This document shows positions 1-6,569 of a stretch of 9,881 nucleotides of DNA, piece after piece. Position 1 is the first letter of the stretch; each line of letters begins with the position of its first letter. Position numbers and translations under genes: made by a program. The notes beneath the pieces were generated by a model. It saw only the letters and a program-made list of their open reading frames with translations. It made no database searches and was not told the origin of the DNA. Location: NCBI GenBank assembly GCA_013152615.1, contig JAADGA010000020.1, positions 1 through 9,881 on the forward strand, read 5' to 3'. This DNA is from Alphaproteobacteria bacterium (GTDB lineage: Bacteria; Pseudomonadota; Alphaproteobacteria; Sphingomonadales; Emcibacteraceae).

Positions 1-63
1 CTCGATAACATCCGGGGAAAAAGTAATCCCGTGCCTGACCCGAAAAAGGGGAGGAACACGTAA
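1..63 (+). CDS. Possible 3' end of an upstream gene (partial)
   Basis: Frame 1 is open from the left edge to a TAA at 61-63. It encodes about 20 residues of a polar, basic tail (ending KKGRNT). The last base of this TAA is the first base of the ATG of the ABC transporter gene (TAATG), a typical junction of translationally coupled genes. The tail is too short to identify. In type I secretion loci the preceding gene could be another ABC subunit, an outer-membrane factor or a substrate. A second frame is also open through this stretch, so the coding call rests mainly on the junction geometry. Confidence 0.35.
   Translation, partial: LDNIRGKSNPVPDPKKGRNT
48..55 (+). promoter_or_regulatory. Ribosome binding site of the ABC transporter gene
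   Basis: GGGGAGGA contains a strong Shine-Dalgarno core (GGAGG at 50-54), 8 bases before the ATG at 63. It fixes that ATG as the start and lies inside the possible upstream reading frame, which fits coupled translation. Confidence 0.7.
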
Positions 64-2264
64 TGGCAAAAGGCCCGGCGCGGGAACTGATTGATGGTCT
101 TGAAAGCCGTATCCGGGAAGGGGTAACCCTTTCCCCTTCTGATTCTGCACGGATGATAGAGGCGGTAAAAACCGGCAAAATAGGCTCCTTCAATGCTAAA
201 TCCCCCTTTGCATCATGCCTGCTTCCCTTGCTCGATGCGCTTGGATGGCGCGGAAATATAAGGGGAATATTTGAAGCCCTGCCCCATTTTGCCGACAGCC
301 TTGACCTGACAGAATTCAGGAATACCCTGGCTCATCTGCATTACAAGACAGTTCAATCTCCGGCCCGCCTGTCACAAATTGATGAACGGCTGTTCCCGTG
401 CGTTTTTACGGACCGGAAGGGCCAGCCGATGGTCGTTCTGTCCAGGGAGACAAGCGGCATCAGGGTATTTGACAGTCGGGATCAGGTTGAAAAAATTCTC
501 ATAGACACGGCAATAACCGGGACGGCCTACTTTATATCTTCTGAATATTCCAGCCAGACCAACAAGAAACAAAAGGAGAGACCCCGGGAAAACTGGGTTG
601 GCGACTTGCTGGGGCGTTTTAAAACTACCATCAAGCAACTTTTTATCATGACCCTGATCCTGAATATTTTTGCCCTGCTGGTGCCGCTGTTTATGATGTC
701 TATATATGATCAGGTGATTCCGTCAAAATCCGTCATGACGCTGGCCTATCTGGCGGGGGGAATAATATTTGCCATTTTCTGTGAAATCCTGCTGCGGATA
801 GTCCGGTCGAGATTCGTTGCCTACCTCGGCGCGCGGGTGGAAAATATTGTCACTACCCAGACTTTTCACAGACTGTTGTCGCTGCCGCCGTCGATGACCG
901 AATCATCACCGATTGGGCACCAGATTTCCCGATTGAAAGAATTTGACGCCATCAAAGGGTTATTTTCCGGAACGCTGGTAAATATTATCCTTGAGCTTCC
1001 CTTTGTGGTTATTTTCCTGACTATCATTGCCATTCTGGGCGGCACACTGGCCTTTATTCCGATTGCAATGATGGGAGTTTTCGGACTGATTGCCTTTATC
1101 CTGCTGCCGTCAATGAAACGCAATGTAATAGCTGCCGGTAATAAAAAGACCGAAAGACATGCCTTCCTCGTCGAAAGCATGTCCAATCTGCGGACGATAA
1201 AACAGACCGCGTCGGAGCAGACCTGGCTCAACCGTTTCCGCAACCTGTCCGCCGATGCTGCCTATGCCAATTTTAAAACCGCCCAGATTTCCCTGTTGAT
1301 GCAAAGTCTGGCTCAGGCAATTATGCTCGGAGCCGGAGTGGCGACGATGGGCTTCGGGGTGCTTAAAATCCTTGATGGCAGCATGACAATTGGTGGCCTG
1401 ATCGCCAGCATGACGCTGGTCTGGCGGGTATTGTCACCCCTGCAAAGCCTATTCCTGACACTAACCCGGCTTGAACAGACCATCAGCAGCGTAAAACAGA
1501 TTAACCTGCTGATGAAAATAACCGCAGAAGATGATCCAAGCCCGTCAAATCTCGCAGAAAGGGAATTCTTCGGCCATATCATCATGAATCAGGTCAGCTT
1601 TCGCTATCAACCCAATAGCGAGCCAGCGCTGTTAGGGGCCTCATTCGAAGTCAAACCGGGAGAGATGATTGCCGTCATTGGCTCCAACGCGTCGGGAAAG
1701 TCAACCGCGCTTAAAATGATTCTGGCGATGAACCGGCCCCAGGCGGGCCAGATTATTCTGGACGGGATGGATATCCGGCAGATCAACCCGGTTACCCTGC
1801 GCCGTGCTATTGCCTATGTCCCGCAGGAATCTCATTTTTTCCACGGAACCATTGCCCAGAACTTACGGCTTTCCCAGCCAATGGCAACGGATAAAGACCT
1901 GTCTGAAGCCTGTCGGCAAGCCAACGTTATGGATGATATTGCCGGACTGATCCACGGGATTGAGACCCGCATTGGTGATCAATCCATTCAAAGCCTGCCC
2001 TCAAGCTTCAAACAGAAAATCACCCTGGCCCGGGCTTATTTAAAGAAATCCCCGATATTAATTCTTGATGAGCCCGCCAAAACTCTGGATTTTGCCGGCG
2101 ATACCGCCTTTATGAAATCGCTGCTATCGATGAAAGGCAAGGCGACAATCCTGATGGTATCACACCGCCCGAGCCACATAAAAATGGCCGACAAGGTTCT
2201 GGTATTGAGAGATGGCCGGGTAATTCAATTCGGGACACCGGCAGATATCTTTCCGGATATATAG
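63..2264 (+). CDS. Type I secretion system ABC transporter/permease with degenerate signature motif
   Basis: A 733-residue inner-membrane ABC exporter of the type I secretion (LapB/HlyB-like) family, expected to use ATP to drive a protein substrate through a HlyD-TolC channel. Domains: a C39-peptidase-like region at about 45-160, six membrane segments at about 190-470, and the nucleotide-binding domain at about 500-733. Seen in the ATPase domain: Walker A GSNASGKST (540-548), Q-loop Q588, Walker B ILILDE with catalytic E670, and H-loop H701. The signature is LPSSF (645-649) instead of LSGGQ, although the following KQKITLARA matches the family well. The N-terminal domain has C52 but no histidine at the expected 'H-x-VVL' site (QPMVVL, 121-126), so it is probably a non-cleaving C39-like domain. 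The gene is followed 9 bases later by its HlyD adaptor. The family call is firm; the substrate is unknown. The degenerate signature suggests pairing with a second ABC subunit, which is inference. Confidence 0.93.
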   Translation: MAKGPARELIDGLESRIREGVTLSPSDSARMIEAVKTGKIGSFNAKSPFASCLLPLLDALGWRGNIRGIFEALPHFADSLDLTEFRNTLAHLHYKTVQSPARLSQIDERLFPCVFTDRKGQPMVVLSRETSGIRVFDSRDQVEKILIDTAITGTAYFISSEYSSQTNKKQKERPRENWVGDLLGRFKTTIKQLFIMTLILNIFALLVPLFMMSIYDQVIPSKSVMTLAYLAGGIIFAIFCEILLRIVRSRFVAYLGARVENIVTTQTFHRLLSLPPSMTESSPIGHQISRLKEFDAIKGLFSGTLVNIILELPFVVIFLTIIAILGGTLAFIPIAMMGVFGLIAFILLPSMKRNVIAAGNKKTERHAFLVESMSNLRTIKQTASEQTWLNRFRNLSADAAYANFKTAQISLLMQSLAQAIMLGAGVATMGFGVLKILDGSMTIGGLIASMTLVWRVLSPLQSLFLTLTRLEQTISSVKQINLLMKITAEDDPSPSNLAEREFFGHIIMNQVSFRYQPNSEPALLGASFEVKPGEMIAVIGSNASGKSTALKMILAMNRPQAGQIILDGMDIRQINPVTLRRAIAYVPQESHFFHGTIAQNLRLSQPMATDKDLSEACRQANVMDDIAGLIHGIETRIGDQSIQSLPSSFKQKITLARAYLKKSPILILDEPAKTLDFAGDTAFMKSLLSMKGKATILMVSHRPSHIKMADKVLVLRDGRVIQFGTPADIFPDI

Positions 2265-2273
2265 AGAAAAATC

Positions 2274-3722
2274 ATGAATAGTGACAATTTATCCAATAAT
2301 GACACCAGAATAACGCGGGAAGAAACTTATCCTCCGGTTGCAAAAAATACCACCCGAATAGGGAAAATAATAGAGAAAACAGCGGACGTTACCCGACAGG
2401 TAAAAACAAAGCCGGTCAGCTATTACACCCGCTTCCTGTCCCGTGCCATCCTGCTTGAGGAATCCGGACCGCCACAGGCTGTGGTTTCGACCGTGGGCAT
2501 TATTGCCCTGTTCCTGTTCGGCATGATCACCTGGGCAAGTGTGACCACATTGAATGAAACCAGTATTGCCCGCGGCGAAATCCTGCCCGCCTCGAGTGTC
2601 AAACCGGTACAGCATCTTGAAGGCGGGATAATAGCACAGGTGCTGGTTCACGAAGGCGACAAAGTTAAAAAAGGCCAGACGATTCTGAGGATGGCTCCAA
2701 CGACCGCACTCTCCAACCTTGACCGGGTTAAGGCCCGCTATATGGCGCTCAACCTACAGATTACCCGCCTGAAAGCTTTCGCCGGCAATACGAAAGAAGA
2801 CCTGTCCGCCTATGAGAAGGACTACCCCCAATTGGTCAGGGATCAACAGGATGTACTGACCCAGCAGAATAAATCCCGAACCGCCCAGCAGAGGGTTATC
2901 CTGTCGCAGCTTGCCGAAAAGCGGAATGAGCTTGTTCTGCTTGATCGCAAGGCGCTGTCCGAAAGAAAAAATCTGGAAATTATTGCGGAAGAAATGGCCA
3001 TCCGTCAGGAACTGACCGACAAGGGACTAGGCTCCAAACTTAAACTTCTGAACGCACGGCGCAGTCATAATCAGGCGGAGAGCGAGCTCAATCAGACCCT
3101 GTTAAGAAAGGCCGGTATTCGCGCCAATATCGATCAGGTCAAGGGTAATCTTGTCGCGCTTAATGAGCGGTTGCGCAATGAGGCTCTGATCAAGGTGGAC
3201 AGTTTGAGCAATGAACGGGCGCAGGTCTCTGCCCAGTTGCTACAGCTACAGGACCGGGTGAAAAGGCTTAATGTTGTCGCCCCGGCAGCCGGAATCGTCA
3301 AGGGACTGAAATACCACTCCGTCGGCAGTGTCGTCCCCGCCGGTGATGTGGTCGCGGAAATCGTCCCGATCTCCGGCGTATTGGTGGCGCAGGTAAGAAT
3401 CTCCCCCCGTGATATTGGCCATGTCAAAATCGGTTCCAAAGTTCTGCTAAAATTTGATACCTATAATTTTTCCCATTATGGCAGTATTTCGGGCCGTCTT
3501 GATCAGGTATCCGCCTCGTCTTTTATTGATAAAAGGGGCAATACATATTTTAAGGGAATGATTATCCTGCCCAGAGATTACGTTGGCACCGATCCAAAAT
3601 CCAACCGGGTGACAGTCGGCATGACCGTGGTCGCCGATATTCAGACCGGTGAGAAAACCCTGATGCAATATCTGGTCAGACCGATCAACAACGCTCTGGA
3701 TTCTTCATTTCGGGAGAGATAG
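2274..3722 (+). CDS. HlyD-family type I secretion periplasmic adaptor
   Basis: A 482-residue membrane fusion protein that links the ABC transporter to an outer-membrane TolC-like channel. Layout: a cytoplasmic N-terminal tail of about 68 residues, one membrane anchor at about 70-90, a first lipoyl half with HLEGGI (114-119) and EGDKVKKGQ (127-135), a long helical hairpin at about 145-330 rich in Leu, Gln, Arg and Glu, a second lipoyl half starting at VVAPAAGIVKGL (334-345), and a beta-barrel region to about 460. Length and order match the HlyD/PrtE/LapC group. The N-terminal tail is longer and more polar than is common. It starts 9 bases after the ABC gene with only a weak purine-rich site (AGAGAAAA), so coupling to the upstream gene is likely. 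Its last 12 codons plus stop overlap pnuC on the opposite strand. Confidence 0.93.
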   Translation: MNSDNLSNNDTRITREETYPPVAKNTTRIGKIIEKTADVTRQVKTKPVSYYTRFLSRAILLEESGPPQAVVSTVGIIALFLFGMITWASVTTLNETSIARGEILPASSVKPVQHLEGGIIAQVLVHEGDKVKKGQTILRMAPTTALSNLDRVKARYMALNLQITRLKAFAGNTKEDLSAYEKDYPQLVRDQQDVLTQQNKSRTAQQRVILSQLAEKRNELVLLDRKALSERKNLEIIAEEMAIRQELTDKGLGSKLKLLNARRSHNQAESELNQTLLRKAGIRANIDQVKGNLVALNERLRNEALIKVDSLSNERAQVSAQLLQLQDRVKRLNVVAPAAGIVKGLKYHSVGSVVPAGDVVAEIVPISGVLVAQVRISPRDIGHVKIGSKVLLKFDTYNFSHYGSISGRLDQVSASSFIDKRGNTYFKGMIILPRDYVGTDPKSNRVTVGMTVVADIQTGEKTLMQYLVRPINNALDSSFRER

Positions 3723-4314
3723 AGCGCCACCAGGCAACAAGCCCCATCCCTGCCAGCACCAGAAAAAAGCTGTAAAGTCCGCTGAAAATATAAAGCTCCT
3801 TGACCGCATAGATAGCAATAGCCAGCACGTCCACGGCAAGCCATAATAGCCAGTTTTCCAGGTATTTCCGTGCCAGAAAATATTGGGCGATGACACTGAG
3901 TACCGTAGTGACGGCATCCCAGTAAGGCAAGGCCGCATTGGTATAACGCGCCATCAGCACGCCCAGAATCATCACCCCGACGCCTGCGATGCCGAGCCAC
4001 CTCAAACGCTGTGGTAAAGTCATGAGCGAGACCGGCAATATATCATCATGCTGCGCGTCCCGGCCGCCCTGCCCGCGCGCCCAGTTGATCCAGCCATAGC
4101 ATTGCAGCAGCAGAAAAAATATCTGCAGACCAAAATCGGAATAGAGCTTCGCATCCCACACCACCCAGCCAAACAGAATGACCATGACAATGCCAACCGG
4201 AAAATTCCAGATATTCTGCCGGATCAACAACATGATATTGACAACCCCCAATAGCGTCGCCACCGTCTCAACCCGATTATTCAGGAAATATTCCCCTATA
4301 TCATTCAGGGTCAT
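3685..4314 (-). CDS. pnuC: PnuC-family vitamin/nicotinamide riboside transporter
   Basis: A 209-residue integral membrane protein with about seven hydrophobic segments (approximately 17-32, 38-55, 62-80, 105-121, 128-147, 153-171, 175-196). Family marks are IWNFPVGI (35-42), the aromatic QCYGWINW (71-78), and ENWLLWLAVDVLAIAIY (153-169). PnuC proteins are facilitative importers, classically of nicotinamide riboside for NAD synthesis; relatives carry thiamine or riboflavin. No NadR/NrtR gene or riboswitch-sized leader is visible to settle the substrate. It begins 24 bases after the gshB stop with a purine-rich AAGGGGGAG upstream, so it is probably the last gene of the rsmI-gshB operon. The tail after the last membrane segment (about 197-209) runs antisense into the HlyD gene. 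Family assignment is strong, substrate uncertain. Confidence 0.9.
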   Translation of the reverse strand: MTLNDIGEYFLNNRVETVATLLGVVNIMLLIRQNIWNFPVGIVMVILFGWVVWDAKLYSDFGLQIFFLLLQCYGWINWARGQGGRDAQHDDILPVSLMTLPQRLRWLGIAGVGVMILGVLMARYTNAALPYWDAVTTVLSVIAQYFLARKYLENWLLWLAVDVLAIAIYAVKELYIFSGLYSFFLVLAGMGLVAWWRSISPEMKNPERC

Positions 4315-4338
4315 CGCCCTCTGCTCCCCCTTGTATGC

Positions 4339-5280
4339 CTACAGCCGCTTTTCAATTGCGTCCCACAGGATTGCGGCGATGTCGGTGCCGTCAAAGCGCT
4401 CTATTTCCTGAATGCCGGTGGGCGAGGTGACATTGATTTCGGTCAGAAAATCACCGATGACATCAATACCGGCAAACAGCAATCCCAGTTCGCGCAAGGT
4501 CGGGCCTATTGCTTCGCATATCTGCTGTTCCCGGTCGGTCAGTTCACTTTTTTCGGCGATACCACCGACATGCATGTTGGAGCGGACTTCCCCCGCCAGC
4601 GGCACCCGGTTGATTGCCCCGACCGCAATGCCATCGATGAGGATGATCCGCTTGTCACCCCTGACGACATCAGCCAGAAATTGCTGAACGATAAATGGTT
4701 CCGGGTAAAATTGCTGAAACATCTCAATCAAACTGTTGAGATTCTGGTTATCTTCGCGCAGGCGGAAAACCCCGGCACCGCCATTGCCGTAAAGCGGCTT
4801 GATGATAATATCCTTAAATTCCGCCCGGAACAGCTCAACATCACGTTTGTTACTCGTGATCAGGGTCGGCGGCATCAGGTCGGGGAAGCGGGTGAGGAAA
4901 ATCTTTTCCGGCGCGTTTCTGACCGCCGCCGGGTCATTGACCACCAGCGTTGCGGGCTGAATATGTTCAAGAATATGGGTCGCGGTGATATAGCCCATAT
5001 CAAACGGCGGGTCCTGACGCATCAGCACCACATCAACATCATCGGCCAAATCAATCTTGCTCTCAGCCCCGAGGGAGAAATGATTGCCCACTTCCCGGCG
5101 CAGCGTGAGACCACGGGCATAGGCCGTCACCCTGCCCTGCTGAAAAGACAGGGTTCCAACATCATAATGATATAATTTATAGCCCCGTCTTTCCGCCTCC
5201 AACCCGAGGGCAAAAGTGCTGTCGCCCCTGATATCAACCGCTTCAATCGGGTCCATTTGCAAGGCGACATTAAGACTCAT
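4339..5280 (-). CDS. gshB: Glutathione synthase
   Basis: A 313-residue cytosolic ATP-grasp ligase that joins gamma-glutamylcysteine to glycine, the second step of glutathione synthesis. It follows the E. coli GshB pattern along its whole length: MDP at 9-11, MRQDPPFD (87-94), the ATP-grasp segment [15 protein letters not shown] (159-173), DKRIILIDG (209-217), the glycine-rich loop HVGGIAE (237-243), [19 protein letters not shown] (259-277), and the C-terminal [14 protein letters not shown] (281-294) with the Mg/ATP-binding E281 and N283. Length is normal. The start is supported by CAGGA 9 bases upstream. The gene lies 21 bases after the SirB1-like gene and 24 before pnuC, in the same strand and probably the same transcript. 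gshA is not in this window. Confidence 0.97.
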   Translation of the reverse strand: MSLNVALQMDPIEAVDIRGDSTFALGLEAERRGYKLYHYDVGTLSFQQGRVTAYARGLTLRREVGNHFSLGAESKIDLADDVDVVLMRQDPPFDMGYITATHILEHIQPATLVVNDPAAVRNAPEKIFLTRFPDLMPPTLITSNKRDVELFRAEFKDIIIKPLYGNGGAGVFRLREDNQNLNSLIEMFQQFYPEPFIVQQFLADVVRGDKRIILIDGIAVGAINRVPLAGEVRSNMHVGGIAEKSELTDREQQICEAIGPTLRELGLLFAGIDVIGDFLTEINVTSPTGIQEIERFDGTDIAAILWDAIEKRL

Positions 5281-5301
5281 CGGCTATATTCCTGATTATT
5301 T

Positions 5302-6174
5302 TCATTTATCCACTTCGGGTAATCTGACAATATTATCGGTTGCCATATCCTGCAACATATTGACAATCTGTTGACGGATCAAATCATTCTGATCAAATTT
5401 TTCAATATTATCCAGACAATGACGCAGACGGTGAATGGCCGGTTCATTCTTGCCCACATGGGCCAGCAACATGCCGAGTTCATAATGGTAATGCATATTG
5501 CCGGGATTAATCAGCACTAGCCGGGACAGTATACTTATTGTCTGCCCGAGATCACTGGCTTTCAGACAACGGACTTTAATATTATCAAGCAGGCGCACCA
5601 GAATTTCCCGATCCGTAACCGGCTGATAATATTCCGGCCTGAGCGTCGCCTCCGCCCCGGTAAATTCCTGAATCAGGCGACGCAAATCCCGGGCATCCAT
5701 GATTTTACCATCATTGAACGGATCGATAATCACCTGACTGGAATTCACGCCATAAAGCCGGATCAGAAAATGGCGCGGGAATTTCAGCCCTTCGACCGGC
5801 CAGCCCATGGATCGCGCCGTCTGGATATAAAGCACCGCCAACGCCACCGGCAGGCCTTTTCTGCTATCAATCACCGACATCAGGTTGGCGTTCTGCAAAT
5901 CGTCATAATAGGCCCTGTTGCCGCTATAATCATGACGGCCATGCATGACGTTGCTCAACGCCCGGGCGCGATCAGCAGCCATTTCGGAAACAAGTTTTTC
6001 TGCGGCGAGATCGAGACCAAGAATTTTCAGATGATGGTCATATTTCTGGAAAGAAATACCGGGCCGGTCCAGCGCCGCCAGAACCAAGGCCATTGCGGCA
6101 ATATTGTCAACACGGCCATCGCCGACCCCGACGGCGGTCAACCGTTCCCTATAATCGGCGGCAATTACGCTCAT
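5302..6174 (-). CDS. SirB1-family transglutaminase-like/TPR protein
   Basis: A 290-residue protein with the SirB1 architecture: a transglutaminase-like core at about 40-180 and TPR-like helices at about 190-275. Core marks are SRKGLPVALAVLYIQTA (104-120), FPRHFLIRL (132-140) with H135, and IDPFNDG (150-156) with D151. No cysteine occurs before residue 203, so the Cys of the transglutaminase triad is missing and hydrolase activity is unlikely. The TPR part (LGQTISILSRLVLINPGN, 209-226, and following helices) suggests protein binding. I chose the ATG at 6174 because it forms an ATGA overlap with the yraN stop; the frame is open 17 codons further, but those residues sit inside yraN. The precise role of this family is not established. 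Its place between yraN and gshB points only to co-expression. Confidence 0.85.
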   Translation of the reverse strand: MSVIAADYRERLTAVGVGDGRVDNIAAMALVLAALDRPGISFQKYDHHLKILGLDLAAEKLVSEMAADRARALSNVMHGRHDYSGNRAYYDDLQNANLMSVIDSRKGLPVALAVLYIQTARSMGWPVEGLKFPRHFLIRLYGVNSSQVIIDPFNDGKIMDARDLRRLIQEFTGAEATLRPEYYQPVTDREILVRLLDNIKVRCLKASDLGQTISILSRLVLINPGNMHYHYELGMLLAHVGKNEPAIHRLRHCLDNIEKFDQNDLIRQQIVNMLQDMATDNIVRLPEVDK

Positions 6175-6569
6175 GTCATCACATCCCTCTGCCAGGCATC
6201 TTTCACATGGGTCGGCAGGTGCCACGGTTCAACCGCCATCAGATCAAAACGATACTTTCTCTCCGCAAGACGACCCTGACTATCCTGATTATTTTTGGCC
6301 AGATACCACTGGGCGGCCTTGATAATCCGCTGCTGCTGCTGATGCGACAGGGCATAGAGGGCATCATGGTGGTTTTTTCGTGCCTTGACCTCAATGAAGC
6401 AGATCAGCCTGCCCTTTTGGGCGATCAGGTCAATCTCGCCGGACTTGCATTTAAAACGCCGCGCCAGAATGCGGTAGCCTTTCAGGATAAGAACCAGACT
6501 GGCCAGCCATTCGGCCCCCTGCCCCCAAAAATAGGCTTTCCGTTTATTTTCAGGGCGATAACCAGTCAT
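6171..6569 (-). CDS. yraN: YraN/UPF0102 family endonuclease-like protein
   Basis: A 132-residue protein of the YraN family, which has a restriction-endonuclease-like (PD-D/ExK) fold. Visible marks: GQGAEWLASLVL (16-27) with E20, GYRILARRFKCKSGEIDLIA (31-50) with E45 and D47, FIEVKAR (58-64) carrying the E60-x-K62 pair, and RFDLMAV (107-113). All expected acidic and lysine positions are present. Cellular function is not settled; a DNA or nucleic acid processing role is inferred from the fold. The start overlaps the rsmI stop by one base (TAATG), and the likely ribosome site (CGGA, 6 bases before the ATG) lies in the last unit of the rsmI repeat. The stop overlaps the next gene as ATGA. Length is normal for the family. 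Confidence 0.92.
   Translation of the reverse strand: MTGYRPENKRKAYFWGQGAEWLASLVLILKGYRILARRFKCKSGEIDLIAQKGRLICFIEVKARKNHHDALYALSHQQQQRIIKAAQWYLAKNNQDSQGRLAERKYRFDLMAVEPWHLPTHVKDAWQRDVMT

Noticed and set aside
3680..3730. Shared bidirectional terminator between the HlyD gene and pnuC
   Set aside because: I found no GC-rich hairpin followed by a T run on either strand at this junction.
4315..4338. Riboswitch leader controlling pnuC
   Set aside because: Only 24 bases separate gshB and pnuC, too short for a thiamine, FMN or NAD-type riboswitch.
4570..5175. Long + strand open frame (201 codons) opposite gshB
   Set aside because: Fully inside gshB, which is conserved over its entire length; no independent evidence for coding.
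6175..6225. Earlier start for the SirB1-like gene, adding 17 residues
   Set aside because: The added residues overlap yraN and do not resemble the family; the ATGA junction at 6174-6171 is a better start.
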